Positions 16,653 through 24,680 of a stretch of DNA of 64,000 bases are shown here, in pieces. The first letter of the stretch is position 1, and every line of letters begins with the position of its first letter. The translations under genes were made by a program, and so were the position numbers. The notes below the pieces were generated by a model, which saw only the letters and a list, made by a program, of their open reading frames with translations, had not been told where the DNA came from and searched no databases. Source of the DNA: Bog-473 sp035551835 (GTDB lineage: Bacteria > Actinomycetota > Acidimicrobiia > Acidimicrobiales > RAAP-2); the NCBI GenBank assembly GCA_035551835.1, contig DASZMN010000084.1, positions 18,219 through 82,218 on the forward strand. The letters are read 5' to 3'.

Positions 16653-18044
16653 TCACCGCCCGAGGCCGGGGGCCTCCCGCTGCAGCGACCGGTCCACCAT
16701 GTCGCGCCACGGCGCTCGCTCGTGGGCCGGCGTCAGGGTGACCTGCGTCACCACCTTGTCCGGCCCGATCACCAGCGCCCGCCCGTCGGCGCCCCGCGCC
16801 ACCACGTCGACGGGCAGTCGGGCCTCGCGTGACGGGCTCACCGACGACGACGGGCGAATCCGTCCCCAGTGGTCGACCGAGCGGTTGATCGTCGTCGCCG
16901 TCACCACGCGCTCGCCGGCGAGCGCGCTGAGGTCCCGGAGCGTCGCCGTGTCGGCGATCCCGCGCAGGACGACGGTGGTGCCGAAGAGGGAGAGGAACCC
17001 GTCGGCCGCCTGCCCCCAGCGCACCCGCGCCTGGGACAGGTCCTGCAGGCACGCCAGGACGAGCAGCCCCTGCCCCGCGCCCTCGCTCACCATGGCCGGC
17101 AGGTCCGGAATGGGGGCGATGTTGGCGACCTCGTCGAGGGCCATCAGCGTCGGCGCCCCGGCGCGCCCGTCCCGAGCATGGGCGTAGGTGGCATCTCGCA
17201 CGTCGCCGATGCTGGCGACCACCAACGGAGCGAACTGGCGCTGCCGACGCCCGGCCGAGCACAGGTAGAGCGTGTTCGGGCCCGAGCAGAACGCGTCGAA
17301 GTCGAGGGGTGGTGTGCTCGTGGACTCCATGGCGGCCCCGGTGCGATAGGCGTCCAGGACGCCCGAGGCCGTGGACCAGATGCCCGATTGCTCCCTCGGG
17401 TCGGTCGCCACGATGCCCGACAACAGGTCGGCGGCCACCTCGTCGTGCCCGTCGAGGATCTCGAGGGCCGGGGCGCCGTCGTGGCGGTCGATCCAGCGGA
17501 GGACGTCCCGCATGCGGTGCTCACCGAGCGCGGCGGCATGGATCAGCGTGGAGAGGAGGGCACTGGCGCGCTCGGTCCAATGATGTTCGCCGCTCCACGG
17601 GCCTTGCGCTCTCGTCGCGCCGACCATCGTGTCCGCGGTGACCACGGCCGCGTCCCACGACGACGCGGTCGTCAGCGGCGACCACCCGACACGTTCAACT
17701 CCGGGCGGACATTCCACTTCACCGCTCGGGTCGTACAGAAAGGTCCACCCGTCCTTCGAGCGCGCCGACGCCGTTGCCCGCATCACGTCCGGCTTCGTGG
17801 ACGTCGAAACCACCGGCCCGCCCGCCAGCAAAATATTGGGTATGACCAGGGAAGATGTCTTTCCCGACCGTGGTGGGCCGAGGACGAGCGTGGAACGTTG
17901 CGCGCCGGCCCACATCCACCCGTGGGTGCCTTCTCCAACATAGATGCTGTGGCGCGCAAAACGGTGGACCTCATGCAATGCAGCACTCGAATGCACGAAC
18001 GGATCAGTGCGTTCCATGCGTGTGGTGTTTGTGTTGGGGAACAC
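16653..18044 (-). CDS. VirD4/TraG-type coupling ATPase (T4CP)
   Basis: 463 aa P-loop ATPase that links a relaxosome to a conjugation channel. Walker A is GPPRSGKT (res 56-63), followed by SSLVIPNILLAGGPVVSTSTKPDV, typical of TraG/VirD4. Walker B is TLMALDEVANIAPI near residue 297, and LACLQDLSQARVRWGQ matches the TraM-recognition/TraG C-terminal domain. Unlike most VirD4 proteins there is no N-terminal transmembrane pair; the sequence begins MFPNTNTTRMERTDP. GTG 18044 is the first start; ATG 18017 is an alternative. No other type IV secretion genes are seen, so the pair looks like a mobilisable or decayed element. Confidence 0.85.
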   Translation of the reverse strand: MFPNTNTTRMERTDPFVHSSAALHEVHRFARHSIYVGEGTHGWMWAGAQRSTLVLGPPRSGKTSSLVIPNILLAGGPVVSTSTKPDVMRATASARSKDGWTFLYDPSGEVECPPGVERVGWSPLTTASSWDAAVVTADTMVGATRAQGPWSGEHHWTERASALLSTLIHAAALGEHRMRDVLRWIDRHDGAPALEILDGHDEVAADLLSGIVATDPREQSGIWSTASGVLDAYRTGAAMESTSTPPLDFDAFCSGPNTLYLCSAGRRQRQFAPLVVASIGDVRDATYAHARDGRAGAPTLMALDEVANIAPIPDLPAMVSEGAGQGLLVLACLQDLSQARVRWGQAADGFLSLFGTTVVLRGIADTATLRDLSALAGERVVTATTINRSVDHWGRIRPSSSVSPSREARLPVDVVARGADGRALVIGPDKVVTQVTLTPAHERAPWRDMVDRSLQREAPGLGR

Positions 18045-18539
18045 AGATTCTCATTGAGACATATCCATCAATGCAGCGATGAGCGACTGTCTGACACATC
18101 ACGCATGTGCAGCGTGAGCATCAATTGCGTGCGTAGAACGGTCTCAATCGGAGGTCGTTGTCGATCCGAAAATGCCGCGCGAACAAAGAATGCTTGACCT
18201 GAGCGTGTTAACAACAGAAGAATGTGTGTGTACCCCAAGTGTGAGGGAGGGTTGATATGTGCTGCGACACGGCAATGTGTGGCGCGCAAAGCGAAAGTTG
18301 TCGGATCGCTTTCTGCGCGTCTCGCGTCGCATCGCAGTGGGTCAACACGACGTCGCAGTTCGGGCAACGAAGGCGGCATGGCGTGACGTGGGGACGTTGA
18401 TGACGTCAGCACTGATACGGCATCCGCTGGAAATGAAAAGGAAATCGGTGCGGCAGTGCGCACGGCGTGGGGCGTTCGTCCTCGACGTGACGCAGGCTTC
18501 ACCTCTATTCAGTGACCATGCTCCTAGGGAGGTGCACCT
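18045..18539. other. AT-richer non-coding stretch between coupling protein and histone-like gene
   Basis: About 495 bp with visibly more A/T than the surrounding DNA and no credible gene; short open frames here lack the strong G/C third-position bias. It holds an inverted repeat ATTGAGAC (18053-18060) / GTCTCAAT (18141-18148), an interrupted palindrome CACAT-CACGC-ATGTG near 18095-18109, and TGTGGCGCGCAAA (18278-18290), which is also found at 17948-17960 at the start of the coupling-protein gene. It must contain both divergent promoters. An oriT is possible next to a relaxase/T4CP pair but is not demonstrated. Confidence 0.6.
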
Positions 18540-18989
18540 GTGGCAGTAGCCGCGAAGAGAAGGGCCCCGGCCAGAAAGGCCGCAAAGAAACGGGGTCCCG
18601 CAAAGAAAGCAGTCAAGCGCGCCCCGGCCCGGAAGGCCGTGAAGCGGACCGCGAAGAAGCGTGCCGTCAAGCGGGCTCCCGCCAGGAAGGCCGCCAAGCG
18701 GACCGCGAAGAAGCGTGCCGTCAAGCGGGCTCCCGCCAAGAAGGCCGCGAAGCGGCGTTCACCGGCAAAGAAGCGCGGGCCGGCAAAGAAGGCCGCGAAG
18801 CGGCGTTCACCGGCGAAGAAGCGGGCTCCCGCCAAGAAGGCCGCCAAGCGGCGGACTACGAAGAAGCGGGCCCCGGCCAAGAAGGCTGCGAAGAAGAGGG
18901 CTCCGGCCAAGCGGCGTGCGGCGAAGAAGCGCGCGCCGGCCAAGAAGGCGGCTCGTCCTCGCGCCCGCAAGGCGGCGAAGCGGCGCTAG
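18540..18989 (+). CDS. lysine/alanine-rich histone H1-like DNA-binding protein
   Basis: 149 aa composed almost entirely of Lys, Ala, Arg and Pro in PAKKAAKR / APARKAVKR type repeats. It resembles the C-terminal tails of eukaryotic histone H1, of actinobacterial HupB/HU, and of bacterial Hc1-like proteins, and should bind DNA or RNA without a stable fold. No HU core domain is present, so this is a free tail. GTG 18540 is preceded by a strong Shine-Dalgarno (AGGGAGGT about 6 nt upstream), which supports real expression. A perfect hairpin terminator follows the stop. Confidence 0.85.
   Translation: MAVAAKRRAPARKAAKKRGPAKKAVKRAPARKAVKRTAKKRAVKRAPARKAAKRTAKKRAVKRAPAKKAAKRRSPAKKRGPAKKAAKRRSPAKKRAPAKKAAKRRTTKKRAPAKKAAKKRAPAKRRAAKKRAPAKKAARPRARKAAKRR
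18642..18845. repeat. tandem repeats in the histone-like gene
   Basis: Two copies of a 54-bp unit (18642-18695, 18696-18749; opening AAGCGGACCGCGAAGAAGCG) are followed by two copies of a 48-bp unit (18750-18797, 18798-18845; opening AAGCGGCGTTCACCGGC). Copies differ by only a few bases, indicating recent in-frame duplication of 18- and 16-residue units. Confidence 0.85.
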
Positions 18990-18995
18990 ACGCCA

Positions 18996-19009
18996 GTTCC
19001 AATTGGAAC
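18996..19009. promoter_or_regulatory. 14-bp perfect palindrome after the histone-like gene
   Basis: GTTCCAATTGGAAC is a perfect palindrome 6 bp after the stop codon. It could be part of the transcript end structure or a protein-binding site. Confidence 0.4.
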
Positions 19010-19016
19010 GTGTGAG

Positions 19017-19040
19017 ACCGGGGGCCTACGGGCCCCCGGT
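19017..19040. terminator. perfect GC hairpin terminator
   Basis: ACCGGGGGCC - TACG - GGCCCCCGGT: a 10-bp perfect stem with a four-base loop, placed between the convergent histone-like and cofC genes. There is no U-tract, as is usual for high-GC actinobacteria; it can serve both strands. Confidence 0.75.
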
Positions 19041-19046
19041 TCCGCG

Positions 19047-19664
19047 CTATGGCGTCGGGCCGAGCTCGGCCACGTCGGCCGGCCAGTCGACGTCGTACGC
19101 CAAGTCGGGGTCGCGCACGACGCGGACGGCCAGGCCCAGGCGCGTCGCCTCGGCGCAATGGGCGCGGAACGAGCCCGGGCCGTAGGCGAAGCGGAACGCG
19201 CAGCCCGCGGGCAGGCGAAGGACGTTCGTGCCGTCGTCGCGCCGGTCCGGCACCAGGGTGACGCCGTCGAAGGCAGGCAGGGTCCCGAGGTCGTGGGCGC
19301 GGGGCAGGTCCCCGTGGGCGACGGTCACCCACCGGGCGCCGGAGGCCGCGAGCCGCCCGACGCCCGCCCCGACGGCGCCGTTGAGCCCCTGCCCGGGCTC
19401 CCACAGGACGGTGGCGCCCAGGTCAACGGCCCAGGCGGCGACGGCCTCGTCGTCACAGACGACGGCGACGGGGACGGGCGCGCACGCCGCCACCACGTGC
19501 GCCGCCATGGTGCGCACGAGCCGTACCCGGTCCGGTTCCGCCAGGACGCGGTCGAGCCGTCGCTTGGCCTGGTGGAAGGCCTTGACAGGGATGAGGACGA
19601 CCTCGGGACCGAGGGACGGGTCCGTCACGCTCGCGCCGGCGGTCCGAGCGCTCGGCATCGACAC
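19047..19664 (-). CDS. cofC: 2-phospho-L-lactate / phosphoenolpyruvate guanylyltransferase (CofC/FbiD-like)
   Basis: About 205 aa nucleotidyltransferase of coenzyme F420 biosynthesis, which activates phospholactate or phosphoenolpyruvate with GTP before transfer to Fo. The N-terminal GT-A motif is VVLIPVKAFHQAKRRLD. VVCDDEAVAAWAVDLGATVLWEPGQGLNGAV and TVAHGDLPRA carry the conserved nucleotide- and metal-binding positions, and CAFRFAYGPGSFRAH is family-typical. The start was placed at GTG 19664 because a TACACT box lies 6 nt upstream; ATG 19658 (MPSAR) is two codons further in. The longer open frame to 19781 is antisense to gpsA. Confidence 0.88.
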   Translation of the reverse strand: MSMPSARTAGASVTDPSLGPEVVLIPVKAFHQAKRRLDRVLAEPDRVRLVRTMAAHVVAACAPVPVAVVCDDEAVAAWAVDLGATVLWEPGQGLNGAVGAGVGRLAASGARWVTVAHGDLPRAHDLGTLPAFDGVTLVPDRRDDGTNVLRLPAGCAFRFAYGPGSFRAHCAEATRLGLAVRVVRDPDLAYDVDWPADVAELGPTP

Positions 19665-19670
19665 CGGGAC

Positions 19671-19676
19671 AGTGTA
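19671..19676 (-). promoter_or_regulatory. -10 box TACACT for leaderless cofC
   Basis: On the minus strand TACACT lies 6 nt before GTG 19664 and shares the divergent spacer with the gpsA promoter. Confidence 0.45.
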
Positions 19677-19709
19677 CGGGCGTCGGCCGGGCGCGCTGCG
19701 GGGCCGCCG

Positions 19710-19715
19710 TAGTCT
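19710..19715 (+). promoter_or_regulatory. -10 box TAGTCT for leaderless gpsA
   Basis: TAGTCT is 8 nt before the gpsA ATG, with no Shine-Dalgarno in between. Confidence 0.5.
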
Positions 19716-19723
19716 GTTCTGAC

Positions 19724-20749
19724 ATGAAGGGCGACCGGGTGGCGGTGATCGGGGCCGGCTCTTGGGGCACGGCGGTGGCAACCCTCGTCGGGGCGACGCA
19801 CCCGACGTCTCTTTGGGCCCGTTCGCCGGACCTCGCGGCCTCCATGCGTGAGACGCGCGAGAACGTGACCTACCTTCCCGACATCCGGTTCCCCGAGGGC
19901 CTCGGGGTGACGTCGTCGCTCGAGGAGGCGCTCGACGGCGCGACCGTCGTCTTCATGGCGGTCCCCTCGCACGGCTTTCGCGCCGTGCTCGGTGACCTGG
20001 CCCCCCTGGCCGACGACGTGGAGGCGGTCGTCAGCCTTTCCAAGGGCATCGAGATCGGAACCAACCTGCGGATGTCGCAGGTCGTGGCCGAGGTGCTCCC
20101 GGGCGTGGCGCCCGGGGTCCTGACCGGGCCCAACCTGGCCCGCGAGGTCGCGCAGGGCTCTCCCGCCGCGTGTGTGGTGGCGCTGCCCGACGAGGACCTG
20201 GCCTGCCGGGTGCAAGAGCTCGTCCACACGAAGACGTTCCGCGCCTACACGGGCACCGACGTCGTCGGCTGCGAGATCGCAGGGGCGACCAAGAACGTCA
20301 TGGCCATCGCGGCGGGGATCGGCGACGGCCTCGGCCTCGGGGACAACACCCGGGCCGTGCTCATCACCCGGGGCCTGGCCGAGCTGGGCCGCCTGGGCGT
20401 GACGCTGGGCGGCAAGGTGCTGACCTTCGGCGGCCTGGCCGGCGTCGGTGACCTCGTGGCGACGTGCGCCAGCCCGAAGAGCCGCAACCGCATGGTCGGG
20501 TTCGCCCTCGGCGAGGGCAAATCGCTCGACGACATCATCGGCGGCATGCACATGGTGGCGGAGGGTGTGAAGAGCGCGGGACCGCTCGTCGGCCTGGCCC
20601 GCGCCGCCGGTGTCGAAATGCCGATCGCCGAGCAGGTCGACGCGATCGTGCAGGGGCAGTGCTCGCCGGCGGAGGCGTTGATGTCGCTGATGGCGCGGCC
20701 GTCACGAGCGGAATGGGACGAAACGCTTTTGCGAGGCCTCCCCACGTGA
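19724..20749 (+). CDS. gpsA: glycerol-3-phosphate dehydrogenase [NAD(P)+]
   Basis: Makes sn-glycerol-3-phosphate from dihydroxyacetone phosphate for phospholipid synthesis. 341 aa with the Rossmann motif VAVIGAGSWGTAVA at the N-terminus, the substrate-binding run LSKGIEIG, TGPNLAREVAQGSPAACVVA, and the catalytic helix GCEIAGATKNVMAIAAGI with its Lys. The C-terminal GLAGVGDLVATCASPKSRNR and EGVKSAG segments are standard. Its stop overlaps the start of the adenylate cyclase gene by 4 bp (GTGA), so both are on one transcript. Confidence 0.95.
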   Translation: MKGDRVAVIGAGSWGTAVATLVGATHPTSLWARSPDLAASMRETRENVTYLPDIRFPEGLGVTSSLEEALDGATVVFMAVPSHGFRAVLGDLAPLADDVEAVVSLSKGIEIGTNLRMSQVVAEVLPGVAPGVLTGPNLAREVAQGSPAACVVALPDEDLACRVQELVHTKTFRAYTGTDVVGCEIAGATKNVMAIAAGIGDGLGLGDNTRAVLITRGLAELGRLGVTLGGKVLTFGGLAGVGDLVATCASPKSRNRMVGFALGEGKSLDDIIGGMHMVAEGVKSAGPLVGLARAAGVEMPIAEQVDAIVQGQCSPAEALMSLMARPSRAEWDETLLRGLPT

Positions 20750-22044
20750 CCGGCCTGTTCCACGGCTTCGACGACGGGCCCGAGGGCGCGGACGAGGGGG
20801 CGCGTCGCGCCGCCGCCCTCGCCCACGTCACCGAGCTGCTCCTCATGCGGGGCGCCACCCAAGAGGAGATCGAGTCGGCGGTGGCCGACGGCGTCATCGA
20901 CCTGTTCGTGGCCGACCGCATGCTCGTCCCGTCCCGCCGCCGCTACACCCGCATGGAGGTCTCCGAGCTGACGGGCGTCACGATCGACAAGCTCGAGCGG
21001 TTCTGGCGGGCGCTGGGCTTCCCGGGGGTCGACGACGCCGACACCGTCTTCACCGACCTCGACCTCGAGGCGGTCCGCATCTACCAGGGCATGCAGGCCC
21101 TGGGCGCGGCGGACGTCGACACCTCGGTCCAGCTGGCCCGCGTGATCGGATCCTCCATGGCCCGGATCGCCGAGGCGGAGCTCGGCAACGGCAACCTGGT
21201 CAGCACCGAGGTCGACCCGATCATCTCGGCGGACGCGTTCGCCAGCGTGGCGGACGTGACCATCCCGGCCATGGCCAAGCTGCTCGAGTTCGTCTGGCGC
21301 CGCCAGGTCGCCGCGGGGATCCAGCGCAGCATGATGCTGCGCAACCACGGCCTCGCCCCCGGACAGAGCCCCGTGATGGCCGTCGGGTTCGCGGACATGG
21401 TCGGCTTCACCCTCCTCAGCCAGCACCTGAGCGACGAGGAGCTGGCGGCGGTGGTGCGGCGGTTCGAGGACATCTCGCACGACATCGTGACGAACGCCCG
21501 GGGCCGGGTCGTCAAGATGATCGGCGACGAGGTCATGTTCGTCGTCGACAACGCCGAGGACGCGGCCCGCATCGGCCTCGGGCTGGCCGACGCGTACGCC
21601 GACGACGACCTCTTGTCAGACGTGCGGGTGGGATTGGGGTTCGGACCGGTGCTCCTGCGCGACGGCGACTACTTCGGCCCGACCGTGAACCTGGCCCACC
21701 GGATCGTCAACATCGGCAACCCGGGCACCGTGCTCATGTCCGACGAGTTCCACCACGTGCTCATGTTGGAGGCGCCCGGCGAGTTCACGGGCAAGCCGTT
21801 GCGGCCGCGGCTCCTCAAGGACCTGGGACGGGTCCAGCTGTGGTGGTGTGGTCGGACCGGCCAGGAGGCCGATGGCACCGGGGCAGCGGCCGACCGCCGC
21901 CGCAACGTGCGCTGGGAGCGGCTCAGCGAGGTGCTGCGCGACCTGGAGGAGCTGCGCGGGGTCGGCGAGCGGTTGCTCACCGCCAACCGCGCCGACGAGT
22001 CAGTCGCTGCGCAGCCGGGCCGTGGCGATGCCGAAGGGCCGTAG
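20746..22044 (+). CDS. class III adenylate cyclase with N-terminal regulatory domain
   Basis: 432 aa. The C-terminal half is a class III nucleotide cyclase that converts ATP to cAMP. Metal-binding aspartates are D217 in GFADMVGFT and D261 in KMIGDEVMF; K257 and the Asp in GDYFGPTVN match adenine-specific enzymes; transition-state N315 and R319 are in VNLAHR. The N-terminal ~190 residues resemble the adenylate cyclase regulatory domain of mycobacterial Rv1264-type, pH-sensing enzymes (TRMEVSELTGVTIDKLERFWRALGFP, then DVDTSVQLARVIGSSMARIAEAE). There is no transmembrane segment. GTG 20746 overlaps the gpsA stop. The 3' end overlaps the convergent mannosidase gene by 45 bp. Confidence 0.9.
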   Translation: MTGLFHGFDDGPEGADEGARRAAALAHVTELLLMRGATQEEIESAVADGVIDLFVADRMLVPSRRRYTRMEVSELTGVTIDKLERFWRALGFPGVDDADTVFTDLDLEAVRIYQGMQALGAADVDTSVQLARVIGSSMARIAEAELGNGNLVSTEVDPIISADAFASVADVTIPAMAKLLEFVWRRQVAAGIQRSMMLRNHGLAPGQSPVMAVGFADMVGFTLLSQHLSDEELAAVVRRFEDISHDIVTNARGRVVKMIGDEVMFVVDNAEDAARIGLGLADAYADDDLLSDVRVGLGFGPVLLRDGDYFGPTVNLAHRIVNIGNPGTVLMSDEFHHVLMLEAPGEFTGKPLRPRLLKDLGRVQLWWCGRTGQEADGTGAAADRRRNVRWERLSEVLRDLEELRGVGERLLTANRADESVAAQPGRGDAEGP

Positions 22045-24660
22045 CTCGAACGAGCCCTCGAACGGCTCGGTCGGGTAGCCGCGCAGGTCGACCAGCCACC
22101 CCGAGCGGCCGGGCAACGAGACGACCGTGCCCTGCGCCGTGGGATTGAAGACGCGCACCTCGAGCGCGCCGGCCTCGCGGCGCACCGCGCTCACCTCGGC
22201 ACCGTGGATCGTCAGCGCGGTGCCCGACGCGGGCCGCGTGCCGCCGCCGAAGCTGGCGGTGGCCTCGAGCGGGAGGAGCACGTCGTCGGCCAACCCGTAC
22301 GGCTCGTCGCAGTCGGCGGCGAGCGCGTAGCGCAGCGTCACCCGCTTCCCCCGCATCTGCAGGCCCTCGACCGGCGTCATCGGACCGGCCGGGAACGGGC
22401 GGTACGTCATGCCGAGACGCGAGAGCATCCCGGTCGAGCGCACCACGGTGAGCGCGATCGTGCGGGCGGCCTCGCCCTCGATGTCGACGAGCTCGTACTC
22501 GCAGACCCCCTCGTGAGCCACGGTCAGTCGCCCGGCCGTCACGAAGCGCTGCGCCGGCGCGGTCGGGAGCCCGAACTCGTCGGATCGGCCCTCGGCGGTG
22601 AGGCCGCGGGTGACCACGGTGAACGCGCTCTCGGCGTGCGACTCGGTGGCCGGCTCGGGGAGCGGAAGGTGCACGCGCAGGCGATGGTCGCCGCTGGGGT
22701 TCACGAAGCTGGTCGCGACCCGGACGGTCCGGTCGTCGGCGTGCAGCTCGACGTCGGTCACCACCTCGACCAGGTGCTCGCCGACCCGCGCCTGGGACGA
22801 GCCGTCCACGTGGTCCGGCCACGCGTAGGTCGCGGTGATCCGGGCCCGACCCCGCACCGGCCCGCGCTCGGTGAGCAGCACCGCCACCGAGCGGGGCGTG
22901 TCGACGAACGAGTCCTGGCGCGGCGGCGAGTAGTTGTAGGAGTCGCCGAGGTCGCCGCCGTCGACGAGCCGGCCGTAGCTGCCCACGCCGTCGAGCGCGA
23001 ACGTGCCGCTCGACCGGTCGATCTCGACTCGGACCAGCCCGTTGGCCAGGACGACGGGCGCATCCTCCGAGCCCGTGGCCTCGACCGGGTGGGCCAGCGG
23101 CGCCGGGGCGAAGGAGCTCCACCCGTAGCCGGGGATCTCGGCCGTGCGGGCGACGATGCGCCGGGTCGAGGGCTGATCCATCGCGACCCGGACGGCCACG
23201 TCGGGCCTCGCGCCGAGCTTGGTGAAGAGATCCTGCTTGGCCTCGGCGATCGGGACGTTCGGCTTCTCCTCGGTGCCGACGGCGATCGTCACGTCGATCT
23301 CTTCGTCGTTCTCGACGATCACGACGTCGTGGATCCAGGCGTCGTCGCTGATCCGCGGGCCCTGCAACATGCCCATCATCGTGCGGACGGTGTCGGCATC
23401 GAGCACCATCGATCCCGGGAGCCCACTCCGCTCCGACAGGACCTGGACGTCGTCGGGAGCCGGCCCGTCCGCCGCCACGACCAGCTCGACGACCCCCGAT
23501 CGCGCGCGGGGCGACAGGTTGAGCACGCTGGGGCTCGGCTGGGCGAGCGAACGGGCGAAGGACTTGACGGCGCGCTCCGCCAGCCCGGCGCCGATGGTGC
23601 GGGCCTCGGCGTAGCGGTGGAGCACCGCGTCCACGACGTCGTCGACCGAACAGGCGCAGATGGAGTCGTGGGCCGAGTTCCGGACCATCTCGCGCCAGGC
23701 GATGTCCAAGAGGCGCGACGGGTACGCGTCCGCCGGCTCGAAGAGCGCGCACAGTGGCTCGGCCCGCCGCTCCAGTTCGCGTTCGGCCAGGGCGCCCTGG
23801 CGCTTCACGTCGACCCGGTTCGAGGTGACGCCCATCAACATGTTGGCCCGGTAGCCCGAGCGCAATTCGCCCTGGACCGTGGTCAGGCCGTCCCGGCTCT
23901 GCGCGGACAGGTACCGCGAGAGCGAGGTCACCTCGAAGTGCAGGCCGTCTTGGAGGTCGTTCGCCTCGGCGACGACGCGTCCGAGCCACGGCTGGGGCAT
24001 CAGGTGGTCGGATCCGTTCATGCAGAGCAGGTCGCCGGGCACGAACTCGGCGACTTCCTGCAGGTGGTCTTCGATCCGGCGCACGAGCGCCTTGGCGTCG
24101 TCGGGCAGCGCGGCGCCGTTGCCGTACCCCACGGGGAGGTACTCGGCGCGCACCGCGGACCCGTCCGGGGACTCCCAGACGAACGCACTCGACGTGACCT
24201 GCGAGGGCACGCCGCGCCACACCACGGTGTCGCTGAAGCCGCCGAGCCGGAGGAGCTGGGGCATCTGCGCGATGTGGCCGAACATGTCGGGCAGGTAGCC
24301 CACGTCCATGACGCCGCCGAAGGCCGCCCCCCGTCGGATCCCCATCTGGAGGTTCCGCACGATCGTCTCGCCCGAGGCGAGGAACTCGTCCATCAGGATG
24401 TACCAGGGGCCCATGCTCACCCGCCCGGCCGCAGCCAGCACCCGCAGCCGCTCCTCGTTCTCGGGGCGCACTTCGAGGTAGTCGTCGACGACCGCCATCT
24501 GCCCGTCGAGCATGAAGTAGGGATAGCTCGCGTCGCGCTCGAGCAGGGGGAGCAGCGTGTCGATCATCTCCACCAGGGCGAGGCGAAAGTCCTGGTAGGA
24601 CTTGTACCATTCCCTGTCCCAGTGCGTGTGCGGAACGATGGAAATCCGGCGGGCGGTCAT
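22000..24660 (-). CDS. GH38 alpha-mannosidase
   Basis: 886 aa glycoside hydrolase family 38 enzyme, intracellular (no signal peptide), removing alpha-mannosyl residues. The N-terminal motif PHTHWDREWY holds metal ligands H13 and D15; GYLPDMFGH contains the nucleophile Asp (D125); RNSAHDSICACSVDDVVDAV is the conserved helical-domain signature. The C-terminal ~450 residues are the beta-sandwich domains of the family. Actinobacteria are rich in mannosylated lipids and glycans, a possible source of substrate (inference). ATG 24660 opens directly into the catalytic domain. Convergent 45-bp overlap with the cyclase gene. Confidence 0.92.
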   Translation of the reverse strand: MTARRISIVPHTHWDREWYKSYQDFRLALVEMIDTLLPLLERDASYPYFMLDGQMAVVDDYLEVRPENEERLRVLAAAGRVSMGPWYILMDEFLASGETIVRNLQMGIRRGAAFGGVMDVGYLPDMFGHIAQMPQLLRLGGFSDTVVWRGVPSQVTSSAFVWESPDGSAVRAEYLPVGYGNGAALPDDAKALVRRIEDHLQEVAEFVPGDLLCMNGSDHLMPQPWLGRVVAEANDLQDGLHFEVTSLSRYLSAQSRDGLTTVQGELRSGYRANMLMGVTSNRVDVKRQGALAERELERRAEPLCALFEPADAYPSRLLDIAWREMVRNSAHDSICACSVDDVVDAVLHRYAEARTIGAGLAERAVKSFARSLAQPSPSVLNLSPRARSGVVELVVAADGPAPDDVQVLSERSGLPGSMVLDADTVRTMMGMLQGPRISDDAWIHDVVIVENDEEIDVTIAVGTEEKPNVPIAEAKQDLFTKLGARPDVAVRVAMDQPSTRRIVARTAEIPGYGWSSFAPAPLAHPVEATGSEDAPVVLANGLVRVEIDRSSGTFALDGVGSYGRLVDGGDLGDSYNYSPPRQDSFVDTPRSVAVLLTERGPVRGRARITATYAWPDHVDGSSQARVGEHLVEVVTDVELHADDRTVRVATSFVNPSGDHRLRVHLPLPEPATESHAESAFTVVTRGLTAEGRSDEFGLPTAPAQRFVTAGRLTVAHEGVCEYELVDIEGEAARTIALTVVRSTGMLSRLGMTYRPFPAGPMTPVEGLQMRGKRVTLRYALAADCDEPYGLADDVLLPLEATASFGGGTRPASGTALTIHGAEVSAVRREAGALEVRVFNPTAQGTVVSLPGRSGWLVDLRGYPTEPFEGSFELRPFGIATARLRSD

Positions 24661-24667
24661 GACGGCC

Positions 24668-24673
24668 AGACTA
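24668..24673 (-). promoter_or_regulatory. -10 box TAGTCT for leaderless mannosidase gene
   Basis: Minus-strand TAGTCT ends 7 nt before ATG 24660, inside the 20-bp divergent spacer. Confidence 0.5.
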
Positions 24674-24680
24674 TGACGCG

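Noticed and set aside
18068..18502. Possible small genes in the AT-richer spacer
   Set aside because: No ribosome sites, no third-position G/C bias and no recognisable peptide features; treated as non-coding.
18642..18845. CRISPR-like array
   Set aside because: The repeats are contiguous coding repeats of a Lys/Ala-rich protein, with no unique spacers.
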